Positions 29,861 through 35,855 of a stretch of DNA of 35,855 nt are shown here, in pieces. Position 1 is the first letter of the stretch, and each line of letters begins with the position of its first letter. A program made the position numbers and the translations under genes. The DNA is from Streptosporangiaceae bacterium (GTDB lineage Bacteria > Actinomycetota > Actinomycetes > Streptosporangiales > Streptosporangiaceae): the NCBI GenBank assembly GCA_019239975.1, contig JAFAZE010000157.1, positions 1 to 35,855 of the forward strand. The letters are read 5' to 3'. The notes beneath the pieces were generated by a model. That model did not search any database and was not told where the DNA came from. It saw nothing but the letters and a program-made list of their open reading frames with translations.

Positions 29861-30862
29861 TCAGGGTCTCAGGGGGGCACCGGTTCGCGCCGCGGCGACC
29901 GCCACGGTGGTGTAGTGCATGGTGAAGCTGCCCCCTGCGGCGTCGATCGCGGCGCCGAGGCCGGCCAGCAGGTCCTCCAGCATGGCCCGCGGGAGCTGGG
30001 CGCCGCCGCCGAAGGTGGGCACCTGGTCCAGCCACTCGTCGCGGGTGTAGGGCCGTTCCCAGCGGAATTCCCACTGCTCCGGGTCACCGAACGCGCCCGC
30101 CTGCCGGATCCCGTCGGCCGCCTTGCCGCACATGGTCAGGTACACCTCGAGGATGGGCCTCATCCCGACGTTGGGCGCGTTGGGCATCACCTTGCGGTAG
30201 ACCTCGGCGAACGCCTCAGCCAGGCCGGGCGGGGGCTGGAACGCGTTCCAGAACACCGCCAGCCGCCCGCCGGGGCGCAGCGCCCGCGCCGCCTTGGCCG
30301 CGCCGGCGAGCGGGTCCACCCAGTGCCAGGCCTGGGCGGCGACGACCGCGTCAAACGCCCGGCCGGCCGGGTCCCAGGCTTCGAACGTCGTGACCTCGAC
30401 CTCGAGCCCGCGCTGCCGGGCAAGGACGGCCATCCGCGCGTCCGGGTCGACGCCGAGCACCCGGCAGCCGGCCGCCTGGAACTGCCGCGCGGCGATGCCG
30501 GTGCCGCAGCCGACGTCCAGGACGCCGGGGCTGGGGCCGGGGCTGGGGCCGGGACTGCGGCTGGCGGCGATGATCCGCTCCACCAGGGCGGCGGGGTAGC
30601 CGGGGCGGGCGCGGTCGTATCGTTCGGCGTCCGAGCCGAACGACTCGGCTACCTCCCGGGCTTGGTGAGCCTCGCGAGGCTCGGCTGGCCCGGGCGCAGG
30701 CTCAGGCTCAGGGGGCCCGGGAGGCTGGATGGGCCCGGACTTGGGGGCCCCGGGCTCGGCGGGCTCGGCGGGCTCGGGGAGCTTAGGAGGCTCGGCGGGC
30801 TCGGGAGGCTCGGCGGGCTGGAGCCCGGAAACACGCGCTTGCTCCGGCGGTAGTGTGGGCAT
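29861..30862 (-). CDS. Class I SAM-dependent methyltransferase (Methyltransf_11-like)
   Basis: A 333-residue methyltransferase. The SAM site is GVLDVGCGTGIAARQFQAAG (about 112-131), with the acidic strand end in VLGVDPDARM. WHWVDPLAGAAKAARALRPG and GRLAVFWNAF are the usual post-motif elements of this group. The first 65 residues are an unusual Pro/Glu-rich repeat (EPPEPAEPPKLPEPAEPAEP) encoded by short GC-rich repeats, followed by REVAESFGSDAERYDRARPG, where family members normally begin. The ATG sits inside the first of two TetR operators, and a TAGGGT -10 box six bases upstream indicates a leaderless transcript. It is divergent from a TetR gene and so is the likely repressed target. The substrate is unknown. 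Confidence 0.85.
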   Translation of the reverse strand: MPTLPPEQARVSGLQPAEPPEPAEPPKLPEPAEPAEPGAPKSGPIQPPGPPEPEPAPGPAEPREAHQAREVAESFGSDAERYDRARPGYPAALVERIIAASRSPGPSPGPSPGVLDVGCGTGIAARQFQAAGCRVLGVDPDARMAVLARQRGLEVEVTTFEAWDPAGRAFDAVVAAQAWHWVDPLAGAAKAARALRPGGRLAVFWNAFQPPPGLAEAFAEVYRKVMPNAPNVGMRPILEVYLTMCGKAADGIRQAGAFGDPEQWEFRWERPYTRDEWLDQVPTFGGGAQLPRAMLEDLLAGLGAAIDAAGGSFTMHYTTVAVAAARTGAPLRP

Positions 30863-30870
30863 GCGCCCAC
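30855..30870. promoter_or_regulatory. TetR operator, copy 1
   Basis: GTGGGCATGCGCCCAC has 6-bp arms around a 4-bp centre. It contains the start codon of the methyltransferase gene (30862-30860). Its centre is 21 bp from that of copy 2. Confidence 0.72.
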
Positions 30871-30898
30871 CCTAAGTGGGCATGCGCCCACTTGATAA
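30869..30898 (-). promoter_or_regulatory. Promoter of the methyltransferase gene, probably leaderless
   Basis: TTATCA (30898-30893) and TAGGGT (30874-30869) are 18 bp apart on the minus strand. The -10 box ends six bases before the ATG and lies between the two operators, so repressor binding would occlude it. Confidence 0.55.
30874..30893. promoter_or_regulatory. TetR operator, copy 2
   Basis: AAGTGGGCATGCGCCCACTT has perfect 8-bp arms around ATGC and repeats the same core as copy 1. It lies in the methyltransferase promoter spacer and directly abuts a possible -10 box (GATAAT, 30894-30899) for the TetR gene on the plus strand. Confidence 0.78.
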
Positions 30899-30932
30899 TT
30901 GGTTTCGCGGACAGCGAAGGAAGGATGCACGG

Positions 30933-31532
30933 ATGCCGACAGGGGTGGCCCTCCGCGACCCGCGCGCCGAGCTGTTCGGCGCCGCCGAGCGCGTCCTCCT
31001 CCGCGACGGGCCGCACGCGCTGACCACCCGGGCGGTCACCGCGGAGGCGGGAGTCGCCAAGGGCGTCCTGCACCGGCACTTCGCCGACTTCGACGCCTTC
31101 CTCGCCGAGCTCGTGCTGGACCGGGCCGGCCGGATCGCCACCCTGGCCGCCGTGCTGAATGAGTCCGCCGGGACCGGCACCGTCGCCGGTAACCTCAGTG
31201 ACGCGCTGACGGATCTGTTCTCCCCGGTCGCGATCGCGATCGTCGCCCTCATCACCTTCCGGGATGACCTGCGCGCCCGGCTGCGCCAGGCTGGGGTGGC
31301 CGGTGTCCCGGTCCTTACGGAGGCAACGGCGATGATCGCCTCCTACCTCGCCGCCGAGCGAGACCTGGGCCGCATCGCCGCCGATGCCGACGCCGGCATC
31401 CTCGCGCCCACGCTGATCGGGGCGGGGCACCTGCTGTTCGCCGACCGGAAAGGCACCCCGCCAGAGCCAGAAGCCGTCCGCAAGGCCGTCACCACGGTCA
31501 TCGGCGGCGTCACGCGGGAACCACGGCTGTGA
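30933..31532 (+). CDS. TetR family transcriptional regulator
   Basis: A 199-residue TetR-type repressor. The helix-turn-helix reads ERVLLRDGPHALTTRAVTAE, AGVAKGVLHRHFADFDAFLA, a good match to the family's N-terminal domain. The rest is a helical ligand domain (AIVALITFRDDLRARLRQAG, MIASYLAAERDLGRIAAD). The ligand is unknown. The ATG at 30933 has GAAGGAAGG eight bases upstream, which decides the start over earlier in-frame codons. It is divergent from the methyltransferase gene, and twin palindromes lie in the shared region, so it probably represses both genes. A GATAAT -10 box abuts operator 2. Confidence 0.92.
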   Translation: MPTGVALRDPRAELFGAAERVLLRDGPHALTTRAVTAEAGVAKGVLHRHFADFDAFLAELVLDRAGRIATLAAVLNESAGTGTVAGNLSDALTDLFSPVAIAIVALITFRDDLRARLRQAGVAGVPVLTEATAMIASYLAAERDLGRIAADADAGILAPTLIGAGHLLFADRKGTPPEPEAVRKAVTTVIGGVTREPRL

Positions 31533-31544
31533 ACAGTCATGAAC

Positions 31545-31560
31545 GGAAACGCCGGGCCGC
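31545..31560 (+). repeat. Partial core of the 63-nt-period repeat family
   Basis: GGAAACGCCGGGCCGC matches the first 16 bases of the repeat core. The TTTCC end is missing. It lies just after the TetR gene. Confidence 0.45.
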
Positions 31561-31818
31561 ATGCCGGGCTCTGGCCGGTTCTTGGGTCGGTCACGGCCGG
31601 CTCACGGCGTGGCTCTGCGGCCTCTGCGGCCTCTGCGGACGCGCCGCGCCTCTCAGGTCACGTGCGCCACTCTGGCCGGGCCACGCCACTGGGGCCGCGT
31701 CGCGCCACTATGGCCCACAACGTCCCCGTTCATCGCCGGTGCTGAAGCCGCTGACGTAGCCGACCTGCCGACCGGGCCCTCGCGCAACCGGTACAAAACG
31801 GACAACCACCATGATCAG
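31561..31818. other. Non-coding stretch with short tandem repeats
   Basis: No gene was recognised between the TetR stop and the hypothetical gene cluster that starts at 31990. It has CTCTGCGGC three times in tandem (31613-31639) and a looser 19-nt period (three units starting near 31664, 31683 and 31702, each with CGCCACT followed by GGCC or GGGGCC). It also lies between two cores of the 63-nt repeat family. On the minus strand at about 31860-31960 a coding-like run (NGDVYLVAFSSRPLSVA) may be a gene remnant. Confidence 0.5.
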
Positions 31819-31853
31819 AGAAACGCCGGGTCCTCTGCGGCACCTACGTTTCC
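31819..31853 (+). repeat. Single core of the 63-nt-period repeat family
   Basis: A 35-nt core: AGAAAC at the start, GGCACC in the middle and TTTCC at the end, at the same internal distances as the cores at 11 kb and 28 kb. No tandem neighbour was found at plus or minus 63 nt. Confidence 0.65.
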
Positions 31854-31989
31854 GGGATCATGCGGTGCGGTGCTGATGTGGCGGATGTGACTGGGTCTCG
31901 CGACCGACAACGGGCGCGAGGAGAACGCGACCAGGTACACGTCCCCGTTGCAGGCCACATTCAACGGGAAAGCGCTCGCGAGCGACGCG

Positions 31990-32574
31990 TCACTCACGGG
32001 TTTCATCCGGCCAGCACTGGGCTTGGGCGATCTCCATCCCGAGACTGGTAGCCCACTCTTGTGCCCATGTCTTGATCTCCGCGATCTGGTCCGGAGTACA
32101 GCCGTAGACGGCGAACTCTTCATCGGAGTACATGGCCGCGCGATCGAACTGATCGCGCAGCATCTCAAGGCTGAACTCCTCGTCCAGCGCTGCACGTGCA
32201 AGGGCAACCAGTTCGGCCGCGCTGAACCGGTTCGCCGCACCATGAACGTCGATCAGGTCGCGAGGAAGCCCGCGGTCGTGCAATGCGCCTACTTTCAGTG
32301 CCACTGGACCAGCCCACTCAGAACGAAGCAGATCGGCGTTGAGCCAGTGCGTATAGTGATCACGGGTGACGGCCGACGTAAGCACCGTCATGTAGTACAA
32401 GTAGCGCTGACCAGGATCGGCCAGGTCGAAGCTCCGACGTCCTGACCAGGCTAGATCGCTGGGCAGATCGACGATGCCACCCGGCGGCCCCGCCAGGTGG
32501 GGTAGCGACGCGGGCAGCACCTCGGCAACGTCGGCCCAGCGGGAGGGCAGGAGGCCCCCGGCTACAGCACCCAT
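31990..32574 (-). CDS. Hypothetical protein
   Basis: A 194-residue protein that I cannot assign to a family. It has a strong GC3 bias and reads DLPSDLAWSGRRSFDLADPG, then QRYLYYMTVLTSAVTRDHYT, WLNADLLRSEWAGPVALKVG and later LVALARAALDEEFSLEMLRD. It is soluble with no signal peptide or membrane helix, and rich in helices. Start ATG 32574: AAGGG lies about 12 bases upstream and CAAAAT six bases upstream, so either a weak ribosome binding site or a leaderless start is possible. The start overlaps the end of the preceding small gene by 13 bp, suggesting co-translation. Lower GC patches occur near its 3' end. Confidence 0.6.
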   Translation of the reverse strand: MGAVAGGLLPSRWADVAEVLPASLPHLAGPPGGIVDLPSDLAWSGRRSFDLADPGQRYLYYMTVLTSAVTRDHYTHWLNADLLRSEWAGPVALKVGALHDRGLPRDLIDVHGAANRFSAAELVALARAALDEEFSLEMLRDQFDRAAMYSDEEFAVYGCTPDQIAEIKTWAQEWATSLGMEIAQAQCWPDETRE

Positions 32575-32744
32575 ACCATTATTTTGCCCTTATCTGGAGG
32601 CGCTGAGGACATGAACACGCGGTCAGCCGTTAGCTCCCAGACGCACCCGATCCACGGCCGGTTCAGCGGCATGAAGCGCGTCGCGTCCCGGTCCGGGCAT
32701 CCCAGCGCCGACTGCGCCGCCACCGCTCCCCGCATGTGCAGCAC
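32562..32744 (-). CDS. Hypothetical protein overlapping its neighbours
   Basis: From ATG 32744 this frame gives 60 residues: MRGAVAAQSALGCPDRDATR, FMPLNRPWIGCVWELTADRV and FMSSAPPDKGKIMVWVL. The frame stays open upstream to about 32800 with nearly all-GC third positions and reads TAAYLNAYTWVWDNVLHMRG there, so the real start may be further upstream (CTG 32774 follows GGGGGGA) or the 5' part may have been lost. Tryptophans and a cysteine suggest a folded domain, but I do not know the family. Its upstream end touches the stop of the APH-like gene (32798-32800), and its 3' end overlaps the next gene by 13 bp, so the three are probably one transcription unit. Confidence 0.5.
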   Translation of the reverse strand: MLHMRGAVAAQSALGCPDRDATRFMPLNRPWIGCVWELTADRVFMSSAPPDKGKIMVWVL

Positions 32745-32797
32745 GTTGTCCCAGACCCAGGTGTAGGCGTTCAGGTACGCTGCGGTTCCCCCCGGTG

Positions 32798-33718
32798 CTA
32801 TGCATTAGCTCGGCGGAGGCGTTCGGCTGCTTGTGCCTGGAGCGCATCACAGGACACCGGGGGGTCGCCGTGCAGTGCTTCCCATCGGGCATTGTGCGCT
32901 GCCGGCCACAAGCTGGCCGCCCACGCGATCTCCTGCTCCACGGCCGTGAACAAGCGCCCCCGAATGTCCTGATAAGCCACCATGAACGCCTCGGAGCTTC
33001 CGATCGGCGCCAGCGTGGGCGGCCCGGCACTGGCGAACGCCCCACTCGCCGCTCCCACCAGCGCCGCCTCCGGCTGCCACGCCAGGCTGTCCCAGTCGTG
33101 CACCGCCCACACCTCCCGGCCGTGCCACCGGAGGTTCTGCGCCTCGAAGTCTGCGTAGCCCAGCACGCACGGCAGGCCGGCGGCCAGCATCCGCCCGCGA
33201 GCCCGCTTGGCCGTGTCAACGACGTACGCGGGCACGACGCCCTGGTCCCGGTTATCGAGGAAGTCGATCGTCGGCCACACCCCGGGATCGGTGTGGTCCC
33301 AGCGCACCCAGCGCGGATTCGGCAGCGGCGGTGCGACGGTCACGTCGGCAAGTTCGGCCATGAGCTGGGCGAACACCTCCGCGTAGCGCATGGCCACGTC
33401 GGGCGAGTCCCCGTGCAGCACGTCGCCGCCGGGCCGGAACTCCTCGGCATGCACAGCAAGCGAACCGGCATTGGCCACCGGCGTGAGCGGCCGGGCACAC
33501 GGAAACCCGCGCTCAGCCAGCCGGGCCTGCGCCGCGACACACGACGCGGCCCGGCCGTCATCGGGGCGCGCCTTGAGCACGACGTACCTGCCATCAGCCA
33601 GACGGAGACGGAACACCATCGAGACCTGCTGCAGCTGGAACAGCACGCTGGCGGGTTCGGCACCCAGATGGTCACGGCACCAGGCCGGCAGCCACCCCGG
33701 CAGATCGTCCAACGGCAC
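32798..33718 (-). CDS. Aminoglycoside phosphotransferase-like kinase (APH fold)
   Basis: About 306 residues with an APH/choline kinase fold. N-lobe: VSMVFRLRLADGRYVVLKAR with the nucleotide-binding Lys. The catalytic loop reads VLGYADFEAQNLRW, with D and N in place but Y where the family consensus H is expected (HGDxxxxN). AVHDWDSLAW is the metal-binding D motif. It may phosphorylate a small hydroxyl compound such as an antibiotic or choline-like substrate; resistance cannot be claimed. The frame stays open to 33874, but the extra 52 residues run through the remnant of an opposite-strand gene, so the GTG at 33718 just before PLDDLPGWLPAWC is preferred. It is followed by two unknown genes on the same strand. 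Confidence 0.75.
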   Translation of the reverse strand: MPLDDLPGWLPAWCRDHLGAEPASVLFQLQQVSMVFRLRLADGRYVVLKARPDDGRAASCVAAQARLAERGFPCARPLTPVANAGSLAVHAEEFRPGGDVLHGDSPDVAMRYAEVFAQLMAELADVTVAPPLPNPRWVRWDHTDPGVWPTIDFLDNRDQGVVPAYVVDTAKRARGRMLAAGLPCVLGYADFEAQNLRWHGREVWAVHDWDSLAWQPEAALVGAASGAFASAGPPTLAPIGSSEAFMVAYQDIRGRLFTAVEQEIAWAASLWPAAHNARWEALHGDPPVSCDALQAQAAERLRRANA

Positions 33719-33767
33719 ACCCAGGACTGTGCCATGGGTGCCGGCCGCAACCAAGCCAGGCTCAGCC

Positions 33768-33897
33768 GGCGGAATGCAGGGCGACGCGTTCAGTGATATC
33801 GGCCAGATCCAGTGCCCGTCGCCGGACGCGTGCGTCGCGATCGGAGTTCTCCGACCAGGGGTCGACGTCGACACCGATCTACACCAACCACGGCTGA
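33768..33897 (+). pseudogene. 3' remnant of a secreted repeat protein gene
   Basis: On the plus strand DAFSDIGQIQCPSPDACVAI is followed, after a +1 frame change near 33842, by EFSDQGSTSTPIYTNHG and TGA at 33895-33897. The CPSPDACVAIG motif resembles the repeated CPSxxxCVAVG units of actinomycete secreted beta-propeller-like proteins, and TPIYTNHG would be the last strand. Third positions in the CPSP part are almost all GC. No upstream part of the gene remains. Confidence 0.5.
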
Positions 33898-33908
33898 CAC
33901 GCCGATCC

Positions 33909-35855
33909 TCAGGAGGTGATCGTGATGGTCTGCGATGCGGAGGTCTGGCCGTCGACGGTCACGGTGATCGTGGCTGTCCCGGGTTCGAGCGGGTAGCTTC
34001 CGCTGTCGGGCGGCAAGGTGAAGGTGACCGAGGTGTCGCTCCAGCTGGTGATCGTGAGCTTGACGCCGTCGTAGGGTGCGCCCCAGCTGGTGCCGCCCTG
34101 CGCCAGGGTGAGATAGCTGGAACCCTGGCTGGTGCCGAAGTTCTGCCCGGTCAGCGTCACCGGCGTGCCAGCCGCGGTGCTCGCGGGCGAGACCCCGCTG
34201 ATCACCGGGGCGGGCGGCGGGGCCTGGGCAGGCGGCGCCTGCTCGGCGGCCGCCACCTGCTGCTGCAGCCCCGCGCTGGTGTAGCTGGCCTGGGCCTGCA
34301 GCGAGGCGGTCTCCGGCGACGTCGACGAACTGGCGGGCGCCTGCACCTGCCATGACTGCGTAGCCGACGACCCGGGCGCGATCGTGCCCGCCGACGCCGC
34401 CGTGGACGGCGTTACCGTCCACCCGGACGGCGCGGTCAGCCGAACCGTCGTGGCGTCGGCGTCACCGGGACCGGCGTTGCGTTCCGTCGTCATTACCGTA
34501 ACGGTCTGCCCAGGGGACAGGCTCAGCGGCGTCGATGGGTCGATGCTCAGGTCCACGGCGGCCGGCTCGGCTTGGGTGACGGTGGTGCCGCCCACCTCGG
34601 TGATCCGGGCGCTTGCCGTGCGTGCCAGGCCGGTGACGGCCGCGGTCACGGTGTGGGTCGCGGGATCGTAGGTCCAGTCGCCCGCGGCGAGCGGCTGCCC
34701 GTCGAGCAAGACCGCATGGGGCCGGCTGACCCCGACGATGTCGACGTCGAAGCTGCGGGTGGCGGCCTGGCCTGGGTAGCTGCCGCGGGCCGGGCCGATG
34801 TCGATGGTGCTCGCTGCGTGCGCGGACGCCGTGGTGCTGATCGACGTCAGGCTGGACTGTCCCTTCTCATATCCAGTGCCGCTGCCAGCGTCCTGGTAAA
34901 GGCTGAAGCGGCCGGCCGCACCCGGGTACACCCGCAGGGTGAGCGGAGCGTTCGGGTCGGCGCCGACGTGATCCATCGGCGCCTGCTCGGGGATGATGCC
35001 GCCTGCCTTGACGAACACCGGCATCCGGTCGAGCGGGACGGTGAGCGTCTGGGTGGCCGGGCCCTGGAACGTGGCGCCGGTGAACCAGTCGGTCCACTTG
35101 CCGGGCGGGAACCATACCCGCTCGGTGGTGACGTTGCCCGGCGTCGTCGCCGGGGCAACGAGCATGTCGGGTCCGTACAGGTACTCGCCCGGGTTGGTGT
35201 ACGCCGCCGCCTCGCCGGGGTAGTCGAGATACAGCGGGCTCGTGATCGGCAGGCCGGTGTTCACGCTGGTGTCGGCCAGGGTGTAGGTGTACGGGACGAG
35301 CGCCTCGCGCAGCCGCAGGAAGCTGGCGGCGGTGGAGTCGGCCGGTCCCGGGTAATCCCAGGGCAGGCGGTTGCCCGCGTTGGAGTGCAGCCGCAGCACG
35401 GGCTGGAACGTGCCGAGCTGCACCCAGCGGGCGTACAGGTCGGAGTCGTCCTGCGGGTTCCCCGGCGGTGGGCCGAGGAAGCTGCCGATGTCGTTGCTCA
35501 CGTACGGCTCGTCGATGCTGGCCTCGTCGGCGGCGAGCTGTGCCTGGAAGGTGAGCGTGTTCCAGGTGCCCCAGCTGTCGCCGGTGAACGCGAGCGTGGA
35601 GGTGTGGCCCGACCACGGGCCGGCCGGGTACACCTCGTCGGGATCCTGGTAGGAGCTGCCGGTCCGGGAGAGCACGAAGCCGCGCTGGCCCTTGTTAGCC
35701 AGATCCATCGCGTACAGGTGGTTGATCCAGTTGTCGGGGGTGAGCCCGGGCATGGAAACGGTCGAGGCGTCGCAGCACCAGTCCAGCCACCAGAAGCCGA
35801 CGCCTTCGGACTCATACGGCTGGTGCAGGGCGAAGTAGGACTCGGCCTGGTCGAC
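33909..35855 (-). CDS. GH31-like secreted glycosidase, 3' part (runs off the window)
   Basis: The frame is open to the window end, so 649 codons (including the stop) of a longer gene are seen. GH31 catalytic elements are at the start: GFWWLDWCCDAS with the presumed nucleophile D25 (visible numbering), FVLSRTGSSYQDPDE, and STLAFTGDSWGTWNTL with the likely acid/base D. DIGSFLGPPPGNPQDDSDLY and LPWDYPG follow, then the domain-closing beta region (LYGPDMLVAPATTPGNVTTE, MPVFVKAGGIIPEQAP). After about residue 380 come a NEW3-like domain (DLSIDPSTPLSLSPGQTVTV) and an Ala/Pro linker, and the C-terminus is an IPT/TIG-like domain (ISGVSPASTAAGTPVTLTGQ). It is probably exported and acts on alpha-glucosides or xylosides. 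The 5' end with any signal peptide is outside. Confidence 0.87.
   Translation of the reverse strand, partial: VDQAESYFALHQPYESEGVGFWWLDWCCDASTVSMPGLTPDNWINHLYAMDLANKGQRGFVLSRTGSSYQDPDEVYPAGPWSGHTSTLAFTGDSWGTWNTLTFQAQLAADEASIDEPYVSNDIGSFLGPPPGNPQDDSDLYARWVQLGTFQPVLRLHSNAGNRLPWDYPGPADSTAASFLRLREALVPYTYTLADTSVNTGLPITSPLYLDYPGEAAAYTNPGEYLYGPDMLVAPATTPGNVTTERVWFPPGKWTDWFTGATFQGPATQTLTVPLDRMPVFVKAGGIIPEQAPMDHVGADPNAPLTLRVYPGAAGRFSLYQDAGSGTGYEKGQSSLTSISTTASAHAASTIDIGPARGSYPGQAATRSFDVDIVGVSRPHAVLLDGQPLAAGDWTYDPATHTVTAAVTGLARTASARITEVGGTTVTQAEPAAVDLSIDPSTPLSLSPGQTVTVMTTERNAGPGDADATTVRLTAPSGWTVTPSTAASAGTIAPGSSATQSWQVQAPASSSTSPETASLQAQASYTSAGLQQQVAAAEQAPPAQAPPPAPVISGVSPASTAAGTPVTLTGQNFGTSQGSSYLTLAQGGTSWGAPYDGVKLTITSWSDTSVTFTLPPDSGSYPLEPGTATITVTVDGQTSASQTITITS

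Noticed and set aside
31860..31989. Minus-strand coding-like run (NGDVYLVAFSSRPLSVA) after the hypothetical gene
   Set aside because: Too short, no start or family; noted only as a possible remnant.
33719..33874. N-terminal extension of the APH-like kinase
   Set aside because: The extra residues are the antisense reading of a plus-strand gene remnant.

Overview
This window is high-GC DNA (roughly 70 % or more, with third codon positions almost all G or C in the real genes). It uses GTG and TTG starts freely, many transcripts appear leaderless, and the family content is actinomycete: GPP34, DUF6624, DUF5937-type ArsR, MTES_1575-type nuclease, DUF4230, and GH95-like and GH31 secreted glycosidases. 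It is best read as chromosome of a soil-type actinomycete. I cannot fix the genus. No rRNA, tRNA, CRISPR array, intact phage or intact insertion sequence was seen.

Layout. 1-5.1 kb: a 2-oxoglutarate/Fe(II) oxygenase facing a cysteine hydrolase, a DJ-1/PfpI protein, and a DUF5937/ArsR regulator followed by a coupled pair (PEP mutase/isocitrate lyase-like enzyme and a thioredoxin-fold isomerase-like protein). 5.1-10.5 kb: a decayed and defence-like stretch with a collapsed NarL-type response regulator, a VapBC toxin-antitoxin pair with a clear promoter/operator, a frameshifted coiled-coil gene, and a 1370-residue DUF4011-helicase-nuclease protein. 10.5-11.7 kb: about 0.9 kb without an intact gene, holding an unusual 63-nt-period repeat array, then a frameshifted small gene.

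11.7-20.7 kb: a GPP34 (GOLPH3-like) gene, a luciferase-like monooxygenase, a glycosyltransferase-glycosyltransferase-SGNH hydrolase run (the last two genes coupled) with a 45-bp repeat at a stop codon, a 48-bp perfect palindrome, then an ArsR-MFS-MFS group with its own operator. 20.7-24.0 kb: small enzymes (VOC protein, DUF6624, amidohydrolase, GNAT, metallophosphoesterase).

24.0-31.5 kb: secreted or envelope proteins (GH95-like glycosidase, HtrA-type protease, two small membrane proteins), a second copy of the 63-nt-period array just after a strong terminator, and a divergent methyltransferase/TetR pair with twin operators. 31.5-35.9 kb: more repeat copies, two overlapping genes of unknown function, an APH-like kinase, a gene remnant, and the 3' part of a GH31 glycosidase running off the window.

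The most unusual signals are the dispersed 63-nt repeat family (10.97-11.17, 28.29-28.49 and 31.55-31.85 kb), the 48-bp palindrome, the uniform leaderless promoter geometry at several genes, and short tandem duplications that contain stop codons. All family names come from reading the translations by eye. No database search was run.
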